A stretch of DNA of 64,000 nt from Anaerofilum sp. An201 (GCF_002160015.1 NZ_NFJT01000002.1:124001-188000), one strand, 5' to 3'. Shown: positions 37,390 to 45,953, numbered from the stretch's first letter. The notes: a model not told the origin generated them from the letters alone. A program made the numbers and translations.

Positions 37390-37398
37390 AATTTTCTG

Positions 37399-37432
37399 GC
37401 GTCCGGACGTCTGGTCCGGGCGCTTTTTGTTT
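37399..37432 (+). terminator. Terminator of the exporter operon
   Basis: GCGTCCGGAC and GTCCGGGCGC pair over 10 bp with one mismatch, followed by TTTTTGTTTG. Confidence 0.8.
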
Positions 37433-37450
37433 GTGCGGTCACGGGAGGTT

Positions 37451-37485
37451 GTGGTATAATGGCCGCAGCGCGGCCATTATACCAC
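37451..37485. repeat. Perfect 16-bp-arm palindrome
   Basis: GTGGTATAATGGCCGC and GCGGCCATTATACCAC are exact inverted repeats around AGC. Each arm carries TATAAT, so a -10-like box faces both ways. A near copy is at 37758-37791. Confidence 0.85.
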
Positions 37486-37530
37486 CCAGCCTGTCCATCA
37501 AGCGATTCCCTTTGTGCGGCGGGGCAGCTT

Positions 37531-37583
37531 CGACCTCATCCGCCCCGCCCCGGCGGGGCACCTTCCCCTGCAGGGGAAGGCTT
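37531..37583 (-). repeat. Dispersed double-hairpin element, copy B2
   Basis: Near identical to B1 at 14661-14713: CCTCATCCGCCCCGC, a GCGGGGC arm, then CCTTCCCCTG with CAGGGGAAGG. Confidence 0.8.
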
Positions 37584-37615
37584 TTGATCAAACGCAGCGC
37601 CGCCGGTTTTTGCCA

Positions 37616-37666
37616 AAGGCTTCCCCTTGGGGGGAAGCTGTCGCCGCAGGCGGCTGATGAGGGGAA
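37616..37666 (+). repeat. Dispersed double-hairpin element, copy A2
   Basis: Near identical to A1 at 14539-14590: AAGGCTTCCCC, GGGGAAGCTGTCGCC, then GGCTGATGAGGGG. A2 and B2 face each other with B on the left, the reverse of the order at 14.6 kb. Confidence 0.8.
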
Positions 37667-37690
37667 AGCTTTTGCGCAGCGCAAATCTTC

Positions 37691-37767
37691 CCTTTTTCTC
37701 GCTCCTTACGGGGCAACCGAAAAAGATAGCGAATTATACCATTCCGCTTGCGCTTCATGGTATAATG
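37691..37767 (+). repeat. 77-bp direct repeat, copy R1
   Basis: Matches 37804-37880 with only a few differences, all in the segment after CCTTACGGG. It contains ATTATACCAT and ATGGTATAAT, a perfect 10-bp inverted repeat. Confidence 0.85.
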
Positions 37768-37791
37768 ACCGCAGCGCGGCCATTATACCAC
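37758..37791. repeat. Near-perfect 15-bp-arm palindrome
   Basis: TGGTATAATGACCGC and GCGGCCATTATACCA pair with one mismatch around AGC; a second copy of the palindrome at 37451-37485, fused to the end of direct repeat R1. Confidence 0.8.
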
Positions 37792-37803
37792 CTATTTCTA
37801 TGC

Positions 37804-37880
37804 CCTTTTTCTCGCCCCTTACGGGCTGGCCGAAAAAGATAGCGAATTATACCATTCCGCTTGCGCTTCATGGTATAATG
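37804..37880 (+). repeat. 77-bp direct repeat, copy R2
   Basis: Second copy of the 77-bp unit. It ends in GGTATAATG 30 bases before the yhaO start codon, so the repeat may supply the -10 box for that gene. Confidence 0.85.
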
Positions 37881-37909
37881 GACCGAACAAACGAAAGGGG
37901 GAGCGAACC

Positions 37910-38989
37910 TTGAAGTTCATCCACTGCTCTGACCTGCATCTGGATTCCCGGATGGAAACCCATCTTTCCGCCGAACAGGCGCGGGCGCGCGGGCGCGAGA
38001 TCTGCGACACCTTCGGCCGTCTGATGGACTATGCAAAGCAAAACGGGGTGACGGCAGTGATCGTTGCGGGCGACCTGTTCGACACCCGCCGCGTCACCGC
38101 GAAAACCGCCGCCTTTGTGCTGGACGCTGTCGCCGCCGCGCCGGGCGTGGACCTGCTGTATCTGCGCGGCAACCACGACGAGAGCGCGCTGGCCTTTGCC
38201 GGGCGCACGCTGCCGCCCAACCTGAAGCCGTTCGGCACCCGCTGGACCCGCTTCGACTACGAAAACGTGACCATCGCGGGCATCGAGCTGACCGACGACA
38301 ACTGCACCCGCCTCTACGACGCGCTGCCGCTGGAGGCCGGGCGGATCAACATCGCGGTGCTGCACGGGCAGATCGCCTCCCAGCCGGGGCCGGAGTTTGT
38401 CTGCCTGCCGCTGCTGCGCGAAAAAAACATCCGCTATCTGGCGCTGGGGCACCTGCACAGCTACCAGACCGGCCGTCTGGACGCCGCGGGCGAATACGCC
38501 TACTGCGGCTGTTTGGAGGGGCGCGGATTCGACGAGTGCGGCGAAAAGGGCTTTGTGCTGCTGGAGACGGGCGGCGCGGGGCTGCAGGCCAGCTTCGTCC
38601 CCTTTGCCCGCCGCACGCTGCACGAGGTGCCGGTGGACATCACCGGTCTGGACACGGTGCCGCAGATCGCGCGGGCGATGCAGCAGGCCTCTGCCTCCCT
38701 TCCCGCCGACGACCTCGTCCGCTTTGTGCTGCAGGGCAGCTGTGCGCCGGACACCCAGAAAGACCCCGCGTTTCTGTGCCAGCAGCTGGCCGGGCGCTTC
38801 TATTTCGTGCAGGTGAAGGACAAAAGCCGCCTGCACATCGACCCCGAAAGCTACCGCCACGACGTTTCGCTGAAGGGCGAATTCATCCGTCTGGTGATGG
38901 ACAGCGGGCTGGACGATGAAGAAAAGGACCGCATCATCCGGTGCGGATTGCAGGCACTGGCCGGAGAGGAGATCGAGCTATGCGACTGA
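37910..38989 (+). CDS. YhaO/SbcD-type metallophosphoesterase exonuclease
   Basis: A 359-residue nuclease subunit of the Mre11/SbcD superfamily. Metal-binding motifs are FIHCSDLHLDS (3-13), VAGDLFDTRRV (near 62), YLRGNHDE (near 86), AVLHGQI (near 147) and LGHLHSYQ (near 182). The TTG at 37910 follows AAAGGGGGAG. It overlaps the YhaN-type ATPase gene by 10 bp, so the two form an Mre11-Rad50-like pair acting on DNA ends. It is shorter at the C-terminus than E. coli SbcD, as is usual for YhaO. Confidence 0.92.
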   Translation: MKFIHCSDLHLDSRMETHLSAEQARARGREICDTFGRLMDYAKQNGVTAVIVAGDLFDTRRVTAKTAAFVLDAVAAAPGVDLLYLRGNHDESALAFAGRTLPPNLKPFGTRWTRFDYENVTIAGIELTDDNCTRLYDALPLEAGRINIAVLHGQIASQPGPEFVCLPLLREKNIRYLALGHLHSYQTGRLDAAGEYAYCGCLEGRGFDECGEKGFVLLETGGAGLQASFVPFARRTLHEVPVDITGLDTVPQIARAMQQASASLPADDLVRFVLQGSCAPDTQKDPAFLCQQLAGRFYFVQVKDKSRLHIDPESYRHDVSLKGEFIRLVMDSGLDDEEKDRIIRCGLQALAGEEIELCD

Positions 38990-41586
38990 TCCGCTGTTAC
39001 ATCGAGAATTTTGGCTGTCTGTCGCAGTATACGCTGGACTTTGCCCCCGGCCTCACCGTGCTGCACCAGCCCAACGGCTTTGGAAAAACCACGCTGGCCG
39101 CCTTTCTGTGCGCGATGCTGTACGGCTTGGGCAAATCCGGGCGGACCATTTCCAAAAACGACCGCAAAAAGTACGCCCCCTGGCAGGGCGGCGCCTACGG
39201 CGGCAACCTCGTGTTTGAGCACAACGGGGTGCAGTACCGCGCCGAGCGCACCTTCGGCGCCGCGCCCCGGCAGGACACCTTCGCGCTCTACCGGCTGGAC
39301 ACCGGCGCCAAAAGCGACGCTTTCAGCGAAAATCTGGGGGTGGAACTGTTCGGACTGGACGCCGAATCCTTTGCCCGCAGCACCTGGCTGGCACAGGACA
39401 AGATCACCGGCCCGCTGGCCACCGACAGCATCCGCGCAAAGCTGAGCGACTTGGTGGAGGACACCGGCGACGTGAACCGCTTCGAGGAGGCGACCAAACG
39501 GCTGCGGGAGATGCGCAGCAAACTGGTGGCCTACCGGGGTTCCACCGGCCGCGCCGACCGCATCGGGCAGCAGCTGCTGGAGCTGCAGACCCGCCTGGAC
39601 GGCCTGCACGGTCTGCGCGGGCAGCTGGAAGCGCTGGACCGGCAGCTGGCGGAGGGCGCACAGCGGCAGGCACAGCAGCAGGCCGAACGGGAACAGCTGC
39701 GCACACGCATCCGCGCCGCCTCCGAGGCAAGCGCGCGCCTGGCGGCGCACAAACAGAAACAGCAGCTGGAGACCGAACGGGACACGCTGCGCGGCGATCT
39801 GGAAGCACTGCACCGGATGTACCCGGACGGAATGCCCGGCGAGGAACAGCTGCGCCAGGCGGACGCGGCGCTGGCGGTGCTGGCGCGGCCGGAGGATATC
39901 TCCCCCGCGGTGGAAAAGGCTGCCGCCCTTGTGCAGGCCGGACAGGCCCGCTTTGCGCACGGCCCCTCCGACGAGGAGCTGGATACCTGCCGCAGAGAGT
40001 GCCGCACGGTGCAGCAGCTGGAAATGGAGCTGGAAGCGGCCTCCTTTTCCGCGCAGCAGGCCGGGCGGCTGAACCAGCTGGAGACCTTCTTTGCCAGCGG
40101 CGTTCCCTCGGAACAGGACCTTGACCGCTGCCGCGACCAGCTGGCACAGGCGGCCCGTCTGCGGCGGGAAAACAGCCGCCTTGCCGTTTCCGCCCCCGCT
40201 GCCGCACCGGCAGGAAAAAAGAGCCGCGCCTGGATCGCGCTGGTGGCGGCGGGCATCCTGCTGCTGGCGGTGGGCGCGGGAATGCTGGGCGCGGGCCAGC
40301 CCGCCGTAGGCGGCGGTGCGCTGGGCGTGGGACTGCTGGCGCTGATGCTGGGCGGATACCTCAGCCTGCGCCAGACCCTCACCCGCCAGATGCAGGCGGC
40401 CCCCTTCTCGGAGGAAAACCGGCAGGAGATCCAGCGCAACGAACAGCAGGCAGACCGCCTGGAACAGCAGGCCGCGGGTTTCCTCTCCGCCTTCGCGGCG
40501 GGGGAGCGCGCGCCCGCGCAGGCGCTGGAATTTGTGCAGCAGCAGCGCGGGCAGCTGCTGGAACTGCGGCAGCTGCGGCAGCGGGCACAGCAGCAGACCG
40601 AAACGCTGCGCCGCCGGCGGGACGAGCTGACGGGGCAGATCGGGGCGTTTTTGTCCGGGTATCTGGAGGACGTCTCCCCCGCGCATCTGGCCGAACAGCT
40701 GGACACGCTGCGCCGCCAGCGGGACGAATACCGCCAGGCCGCCGCACTGGTGCGGGAGTGGGAGCAGGGACGCCGGGAGCATTCGGAACAGAAACAGGCG
40801 GCGGAGCAGGCGCTCCGGCGCCTGATGGAGCTGCGGACGCCCTCTCTCTCCCCCGGCCGCGACGCGGTGCAGACCATGCGCAACGAGTGCGCGCGCCGGG
40901 AGGACCTGCTCCTTCGCTGCCGCCGCGCAGAACAGCAGCTGGAGCAGTTTGTGGGGCAGAACCGCGCTCTGCTGGCCGAAGCCGCCCCCGACAGCGAGGA
41001 TCTGGACAGCCTCCGGCAGCAGGAGAAGGCCCTCACCGAGCTGCTGGACCAGCTTGGCCGCGGCATGGCCGACGCGCAGTCCCGCCGGAAGGCTCTGCTT
41101 GAAAAGCTGGACCAGATCCCGCTGGTGGAGGACGAGATCGACCGCCAGACCCGCCAGCGCGACGCCGACCGTGCCAACGTGCGGACGCTGGACAGCACGA
41201 TGGCCTTTCTGGAAAAAGCGCGGGAGCGCCTGGCGGTGGGGTATCTTGGCAAGGTGCAGCGCGGATTTGAAAAATACCTGCGGATGGTCACCGGCGAGGA
41301 GGACAGCGTCTTTGTGGACAGCGAGCTGTCTGTGCAGCTGGAGCGCGGCGGGCAGGGGCGCGAGCTGGCCTACTTCAGCGCGGGATATGTGGACATGGTG
41401 CAGCTGTGCATGCGCCTGGCGCTGGTGGACGCGCTGTTTGAACAGGCACAGCCGCTGCTGATCCTGGACGACCCCTTCGTCAACCTCGACGATGCGCACA
41501 CCCGGCGCGCGCTGGAACTGCTGCACCGCCTTTCGGCCGACCACCAGATCCTCTATCTGGTCTGCAACAGCAGCCGGGCGGAATAA
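38980..41586 (+). CDS. YhaN/SbcC-type coiled-coil ATPase with internal membrane hairpin
   Basis: An 868-residue SMC/Rad50-like protein. Walker A is HQPNGFGKTTL (about 29-39), long coiled coils run from about 180 to 400 and 480 to 760, and Walker B is LLILDDPFVNLDDA (near 828) preceded by the signature-like YFSAGYVDMVQLCMRLALV. In the middle (about 412-468) two hydrophobic segments replace the zinc hook, as in Bacillus YhaN, so the coil tips probably sit in the membrane. GGAGAGGAGA precedes the ATG. It works with the metallophosphoesterase encoded just upstream. Confidence 0.92.
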   Translation: MRLIRCYIENFGCLSQYTLDFAPGLTVLHQPNGFGKTTLAAFLCAMLYGLGKSGRTISKNDRKKYAPWQGGAYGGNLVFEHNGVQYRAERTFGAAPRQDTFALYRLDTGAKSDAFSENLGVELFGLDAESFARSTWLAQDKITGPLATDSIRAKLSDLVEDTGDVNRFEEATKRLREMRSKLVAYRGSTGRADRIGQQLLELQTRLDGLHGLRGQLEALDRQLAEGAQRQAQQQAEREQLRTRIRAASEASARLAAHKQKQQLETERDTLRGDLEALHRMYPDGMPGEEQLRQADAALAVLARPEDISPAVEKAAALVQAGQARFAHGPSDEELDTCRRECRTVQQLEMELEAASFSAQQAGRLNQLETFFASGVPSEQDLDRCRDQLAQAARLRRENSRLAVSAPAAAPAGKKSRAWIALVAAGILLLAVGAGMLGAGQPAVGGGALGVGLLALMLGGYLSLRQTLTRQMQAAPFSEENRQEIQRNEQQADRLEQQAAGFLSAFAAGERAPAQALEFVQQQRGQLLELRQLRQRAQQQTETLRRRRDELTGQIGAFLSGYLEDVSPAHLAEQLDTLRRQRDEYRQAAALVREWEQGRREHSEQKQAAEQALRRLMELRTPSLSPGRDAVQTMRNECARREDLLLRCRRAEQQLEQFVGQNRALLAEAAPDSEDLDSLRQQEKALTELLDQLGRGMADAQSRRKALLEKLDQIPLVEDEIDRQTRQRDADRANVRTLDSTMAFLEKARERLAVGYLGKVQRGFEKYLRMVTGEEDSVFVDSELSVQLERGGQGRELAYFSAGYVDMVQLCMRLALVDALFEQAQPLLILDDPFVNLDDAHTRRALELLHRLSADHQILYLVCNSSRAE

Positions 41587-41595
41587 AATCGCATC

Positions 41596-41635
41596 GCCGG
41601 CAAAGCGGGATCTCTCTGCTTTGCCGGCTTTTTTG
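41596..41635 (+). terminator. Terminator of yhaO-yhaN
   Basis: GCCGGCAAAGC and GCTTTGCCGGC form a perfect 11-bp stem followed by six T. Confidence 0.9.
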
Positions 41636-41645
41636 CGCGGGGGCG

Positions 41646-41674
41646 TTGACAAACCGCCCCTCGTCCGCTATAAT
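41646..41674 (+). promoter_or_regulatory. Consensus promoter of the CydDC-like operon
   Basis: TTGACA (41646-41651) and TATAAT (41669-41674) with a 17-base spacer: a perfect sigma-A promoter, which implies tight repression by the operators that follow. Confidence 0.9.
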
Positions 41675-41680
41675 ATCATT

Positions 41681-41702
41681 TTAGTTAGCAGCCGCTAACC
41701 TT
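41681..41702 (+). promoter_or_regulatory. Operator site 1 of the CydDC-like operon
   Basis: TTAGTTAGC and GCTAACCTT flank a 4-base centre, starting 7 bases after the -10. The same 9-4-9 design occurs at 52157-52178. The right half also takes part in a GCAGCCG/CGGCTGC hairpin followed by TTTCTTTT (41688-41719), which could terminate early transcripts. Confidence 0.7.
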
Positions 41703-41725
41703 CGGCTGCTTTCTTTTCGACTGGC

Positions 41726-41743
41726 AGTTAGCGTTAGCTAACT
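41726..41743 (+). promoter_or_regulatory. Operator site 2 of the CydDC-like operon
   Basis: AGTTAGC and GCTAACT are perfect inverted repeats around GTTA, the same core as site 1 and as 52157-52178. It lies 45 bp downstream of site 1, on about the same face of the helix after four turns. Confidence 0.7.
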
Positions 41744-41790
41744 TCAAGATCCCACAACACACATCTCAGAAAAAGACGGGAGAACAAGCT

Positions 41791-43533
41791 ATGATGATCA
41801 ACAAACGGCTGATCCGGACGGTGGCCGAAAGCAAACCCTACATCGCCGCGAACGTGCTGCTGCAGTGGTGTTCGCTGGCGGCCAACATCGTTTTGATGGC
41901 AGCCATCTCCCGGCTGCTGGCCGGGCTGTATCTGCGCACGGCCGATCTGCGCTCGTTCGCCTTCACGGCGGCCGCAGCCGCGGCGGCGCTGGCCGTGCGC
42001 TTTGCCTGCACGGTGGGGGCAAGCCGGATGAGCTTTTTCGCCAGCCGCACCGTGAAGCAGACGCTGCGCACCCGCATCTACCAGAAGCTGCTGCGGCTGG
42101 GCGGCGGCTACACCGAACAGGTCAAGACCTCCGAGGTGGTGCAGGTGGCGGTGGAGGGCGTGGACCAGCTGGAAACCTACTTCGGCGCCTATCTGCCCCA
42201 GTTCTTCTACAGCATGCTGGCTCCGCTCACCCTCTTTGCGGTGCTGGCCTTTGTGGACCTGACGGCGGCGGTGGTGCTGCTGGTGTGCGTGCCGCTGATC
42301 CCGGCGTCCATCGCGGCGGTGCAGACCTGGGCCAAGAAGCTGCTGGGGAGATACTGGGGCCAGTACACCGCGCTGGGCGACACCTTCCTGGAGAACCTGC
42401 AGGGCCTGACTACCCTCAAAGTCTACCAGGCCGACGAATACAAACAGCGGCAGATGAGCGAGGAGGCCGAAACCTTCCGCCGCATCACGATGAAGGTGCT
42501 CACCATGCAGCTGAACAGCATCACCATCATGGACCTTGTGGCCTACGGCGGCGCGGCGCTGGGCGTTGTGCTGGCCGTGCGGCACTATGCCGCCGGGCAG
42601 ACCGGGCTGGCGGGATGCTTGCTGGTGATCCTGCTGGCGGCCGATTTCTTTCTGCCGATGCGGCAGCTGGGCTCCTTTTTCCACATCGCCATGAACGGCA
42701 TGGCGGCCAGCGACAAGATCTTCCGGCTGCTGGACCTGCCCGAAGCGCCCGCCGCCCCCCTGCACGACATCCCCGCCGACGGCGCCATCGAATGCCGCGG
42801 GCTGCGGTTCGGCTATGAGCCGGAGCGCGAGATCCTGCACGGCGTGGACCTGCGCCTGGAACCGGGCAGCTTCACCGCGCTGGTGGGCGAGAGCGGATGC
42901 GGAAAATCCACCATCGCCGCTTTGCTGATGGGCCGCTGCCCCGGCTATGCCGGGCAGATCACCCTCGGCGGGCAGGAGCTGTCCCGGCTGGACGAGGCCG
43001 CCCTGCTGCGCCACATCACCTATGTGGGGCACAACAGCTATCTGTTCAAGGGCACCGTGCGGGACAACCTGCGCATGGGCCGCCCCGACGCCGACGACGA
43101 CACCCTCTGGGCAGTGCTGCGGCAGGTGAAGCTGGACGGCTTTCTGCACAGCCAGCAGGGGCTGGACACCCCGCTGCTGGAGCGGGCCTCCAACCTCTCG
43201 GGCGGGCAGTGCCAGCGGCTGGCGCTGGCCCGGGCGCTGCTGCACGACAGCCCCGTCTATATCTTCGACGAGGCCACCTCCAACATCGACGTGGAGAGCG
43301 AGAACGACATCATGGAGCAGATCCACCGGCTGGCCGGGCACAAGACGGTGCTGCTGATCTCCCACCGGCTGGCCAACGTCACCGGCGCCGACCGCATCTG
43401 CCTGCTGGAGGGCGGGCGCATCGCCGAGGAGGGCACGCACGCCTCCCTCATCGCCCGGCCCGGCGCCTACCGCCGGCTGTGGGACGCCCAGCAGGAGCTG
43501 GAACATTATCGAAAGGACGGTGAACCCGCATGA
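41791..43533 (+). CDS. CydD-like ABC exporter half-transporter
   Basis: A 580-residue fused permease-ATPase. Six transmembrane helices fill about residues 1-300, with the CydD-type stretch EQVKTSEVVQVAVEGVDQLE and GAYLPQFFYSMLAPLTLF. The ATPase has Walker A GESGCGKST (near 367), signature NLSGGQCQRLALARALL and Walker B VYIFDEATSNIDVE. E. coli CydDC exports cysteine/glutathione or handles heme for cytochrome bd assembly, but no cytochrome bd genes are here, so function in this anaerobe is open. It is coupled to the next gene by overlap; regulated by the paired operators upstream. Confidence 0.88.
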   Translation: MMINKRLIRTVAESKPYIAANVLLQWCSLAANIVLMAAISRLLAGLYLRTADLRSFAFTAAAAAAALAVRFACTVGASRMSFFASRTVKQTLRTRIYQKLLRLGGGYTEQVKTSEVVQVAVEGVDQLETYFGAYLPQFFYSMLAPLTLFAVLAFVDLTAAVVLLVCVPLIPASIAAVQTWAKKLLGRYWGQYTALGDTFLENLQGLTTLKVYQADEYKQRQMSEEAETFRRITMKVLTMQLNSITIMDLVAYGGAALGVVLAVRHYAAGQTGLAGCLLVILLAADFFLPMRQLGSFFHIAMNGMAASDKIFRLLDLPEAPAAPLHDIPADGAIECRGLRFGYEPEREILHGVDLRLEPGSFTALVGESGCGKSTIAALLMGRCPGYAGQITLGGQELSRLDEAALLRHITYVGHNSYLFKGTVRDNLRMGRPDADDDTLWAVLRQVKLDGFLHSQQGLDTPLLERASNLSGGQCQRLALARALLHDSPVYIFDEATSNIDVESENDIMEQIHRLAGHKTVLLISHRLANVTGADRICLLEGGRIAEEGTHASLIARPGAYRRLWDAQQELEHYRKDGEPA

Positions 43534-45188
43534 AACAGCGCAGCGGATTTTCTGTGATGGCCCGGCTCGTGGGCCTTGTAAAGCCCCTGACCGGGTATAT
43601 GGTGCTGGCCATCCTGATGGGTCTGGCCGGGCATCTGTGCGCCGCTTTCCTCACCATCTGCGGCGGCTATGCGCTGCTGGCCGCGCTGGGATTCCCGGCC
43701 GGGCCGTCGATGGGGATGCTGTTCGGGATGATCGCGGTGTTCGCCGTTGCCCGCGGCATCCTCCGCTATGCCGAGCAGGCCTGCAACCACTTCATCGCCT
43801 TCAAGCTGCTGGCGCTGATCCGGGACCGCGTGTTCCGGGCGCTGCGGCGGCTGTGCCCGGCCAAGCTGGACGGGCGGGACAGGGGCGACCTGATCTCGGT
43901 CATCACCTCCGACATCGAGCTGCTGGAGGTGTTCTATGCCCACACCATCTCCCCCGCCGCCATCGCGGCGCTGTTCAGCGCGATTTTGTGCCTGTTCATC
44001 GGGCAGTATCACCCGGCGCTGGGGCTGCTGGCGCTGCTGGCCTACCTGACGGTGGGGGTCGGCATCCCGCTGATCACCTCCCGCCTCAGCGGTGGCACCG
44101 GCATGGCGCTGCGGTCGCAGGCCGGCGCGCTGGGCAGCTTTGTGCTGGACAGCCTGCGCGGGCTTTCCGAGATCCTGCAATACGGGCAGGGCCAGGCGCG
44201 CCTGGCCGAGATGCAGCGCCGCACCGAGGAGCTGTCCCGCCACGAGGCCCGCATGAAGCGGGTGACCGGGCGCAGCCTGGCGGCGACCGGCGTGGTGGTG
44301 CTGGGGTTCGACCTGGCGATGCTGTTCGCCTCCGGCGGGCTGTATCTGGCCGGTGCGGTGGGCTTCGACGGCGTGCTGATCCCCACGCTGGCCCTCTTCT
44401 CCTCCTTTGGCCCGGTGATCGCGCTGGCCAATCTGGGCAGCACCCTGCAGAGCACCTTCGCCGCCGGCAACCGGGTGCTGGACATCCTGGACGAAGCGCC
44501 GGTGGTGGAGGACGTCGCCGGCCGGCCCGCCGCCCGCTTTGACGGAGCCGCCGCCGAGCAGGTGTGCTTCTCCTACGGCGAGGAGGAAATCCTGCACGAT
44601 GTATCGATGGATATCCCCCGCGGGCAGGTGATTGGCATCGTGGGGCGCAGCGGCAGCGGCAAATCCACCCTGCTCAAGCTGTTCATGCGGTTCTGGGACG
44701 CGCAGAGCGGACGGGTGACGCTGGGCAGCCGGAGCGTTTCGGCCATCAACACGGCCGATCTGCGGCAGATGGAGGGCTTTGTGGCCCAGCAGACCCACCT
44801 GTTCCACGACAGCATCCGAAACAATCTGCGCATCGCCAAGCTGGACGCCACCGACGCCGAGATCGAACAGGCGTGCAAACAGGCGTCCATCCACGATTTC
44901 ATCCTCTCGCTGCCGCGCGGCTACGACACCCCGGTGGGAGAGCTGGGCGACACGCTGTCAGGCGGGGAACGCCAGCGGCTGGGCCTGGCGCGGGCCTTCC
45001 TGCACGACGCGCCCTTCCTGCTGCTGGACGAACCCACCAGCAACCTCGACAGCCTGAACGAGGCGGTGATCCTGCGCTCGCTGCACCGGGAGCGCGCCGG
45101 CAAAACGGTGGTGCTGGTGTCGCACCGGCAGTCCACCATGCGCATCGCGGACCGGGTGTATTCGGTGGAAAACGGGAGGATGAGCTGA
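43530..45188 (+). CDS. CydC-like ABC exporter half-transporter
   Basis: A 552-residue fused permease-ATPase, partner of the preceding protein. The membrane part includes RGILRYAEQACNHFIAFKLL, RDRGDLISVITSDIELLEVF and YAHTISPAAIAALFSAI, which are CydC-like. ATPase motifs are Walker A GRSGSGKST (near 374), signature TLSGGERQRLGLARAFL and Walker B LLLDEPTSNLDSL. The ATG overlaps the previous stop by 4 bp and the stop overlaps the next start by 1 bp. The heterodimer probably exports a small thiol, heme or metal ligand. Confidence 0.88.
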   Translation: MKQRSGFSVMARLVGLVKPLTGYMVLAILMGLAGHLCAAFLTICGGYALLAALGFPAGPSMGMLFGMIAVFAVARGILRYAEQACNHFIAFKLLALIRDRVFRALRRLCPAKLDGRDRGDLISVITSDIELLEVFYAHTISPAAIAALFSAILCLFIGQYHPALGLLALLAYLTVGVGIPLITSRLSGGTGMALRSQAGALGSFVLDSLRGLSEILQYGQGQARLAEMQRRTEELSRHEARMKRVTGRSLAATGVVVLGFDLAMLFASGGLYLAGAVGFDGVLIPTLALFSSFGPVIALANLGSTLQSTFAAGNRVLDILDEAPVVEDVAGRPAARFDGAAAEQVCFSYGEEEILHDVSMDIPRGQVIGIVGRSGSGKSTLLKLFMRFWDAQSGRVTLGSRSVSAINTADLRQMEGFVAQQTHLFHDSIRNNLRIAKLDATDAEIEQACKQASIHDFILSLPRGYDTPVGELGDTLSGGERQRLGLARAFLHDAPFLLLDEPTSNLDSLNEAVILRSLHRERAGKTVVLVSHRQSTMRIADRVYSVENGRMS

Positions 45189-45526
45189 TGGACCTGCAAT
45201 CCAAGCGCGAGCGGGAAAAGCGGATGGTGAGCGAGATGATCGCCCTCTACTGCCGCAAAAAGCACGGGCGCCGGGACGGGCTGTGTCCCGACTGCGCCGC
45301 GCTGTGCCGCTACGCGATGCAGCGCAGCGACCGCTGCCCGTTTATGGAGCACAAGACCTTCTGTTCCAACTGCAAGGTGCACTGCTACCGGCCCGACATG
45401 CGCGAAAAGATCCGCGAGGTGATGCGGTTCTGCGGGCCGCGGATGCTGCTGCACCACCCCATCGCCGCCGTGCGGCATGCGTGGGAAACGACCAAAGAAA
45501 AACGACGACTGGAGGAAAAACGATGA
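45188..45526 (+). CDS. YgbA-family (nitrous oxide-stimulated promoter) cysteine-rich protein
   Basis: A 112-residue cytosolic protein with five conserved-looking cysteines arranged as LCPDCAALCRYAMQRSDRCPF and FCSNCKVHCYRPDMREKIRE. The pattern suits an iron-sulfur or metal cluster. The family includes E. coli YgbA, a member of the nitric-oxide-responsive NsrR regulon. Here it is coupled to the CydC-like gene and followed by a YbaN-like gene. A role in iron or nitrosative-stress handling is inferred. Confidence 0.85.
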   Translation: MDLQSKREREKRMVSEMIALYCRKKHGRRDGLCPDCAALCRYAMQRSDRCPFMEHKTFCSNCKVHCYRPDMREKIREVMRFCGPRMLLHHPIAAVRHAWETTKEKRRLEEKR

Positions 45527-45900
45527 ACCTGCGAAAGATCCTGTATCTGCTCGGCGGCTGCGCGGGCCTTGCGGTGGGCGCGGCGGGCGCTGTTTTGCCG
45601 CTGCTGCCCGCCTTCCCCTTCCTTTTGCTGGCGGCCTTCTGCTTCGCCAAAAGCTCTGAAAAAATGCACCGCTGGTTCACCGGCACAAAGCTCTACAAAA
45701 ACAACCTCGAGAGCTATGTGAAGGGACAGGGCATGACCTGGAAAACCAAGATCCGCATCATGGTGACAGTCACCTGCCTGATGACCGTCGGCTTTGTGAT
45801 GATGGGCGGCATCTGGCTGGGCCAGACCGTGCTGGCGCTGGTGTGGGTGTTCCACATCCTGTATTTTTCGTTCGGCGTCAAGACCATCCGGCTCTCGTAA
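45523..45900 (+). CDS. YbaN-family (DUF454) membrane protein
   Basis: A 125-residue protein with three or four transmembrane helices. It carries the DUF454 hallmarks GAVLPLLPAFPFLLLAAFCF and FAKSSEKMHRWFTGTKLY, followed by WKTKIRIM. GGAGGAAAAACG precedes the ATG, which overlaps the YgbA-like stop. DUF454 genes often accompany iron or heme genes, but no biochemical function is established. It is the last gene of the operon. Confidence 0.88.
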   Translation: MNLRKILYLLGGCAGLAVGAAGAVLPLLPAFPFLLLAAFCFAKSSEKMHRWFTGTKLYKNNLESYVKGQGMTWKTKIRIMVTVTCLMTVGFVMMGGIWLGQTVLALVWVFHILYFSFGVKTIRLS

Positions 45901-45911
45901 TCTTTTGGCAA

Positions 45912-45953
45912 GGCGGCCGCTCCTTTTTCCGGGGAGCGGCCGCCGCTTTTTTG
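45912..45953 (+). terminator. Terminator of the CydDC-like operon
   Basis: GGCGGCCGCTCC and GGAGCGGCCGCC form a perfect 12-bp stem followed by GCTTTTTTG. Confidence 0.9.

Noticed and set aside
38851-41652. 933-codon minus-strand open frame across yhaN
   Set aside because: Antisense shadow; the plus-strand frame has Walker motifs and coupled starts.
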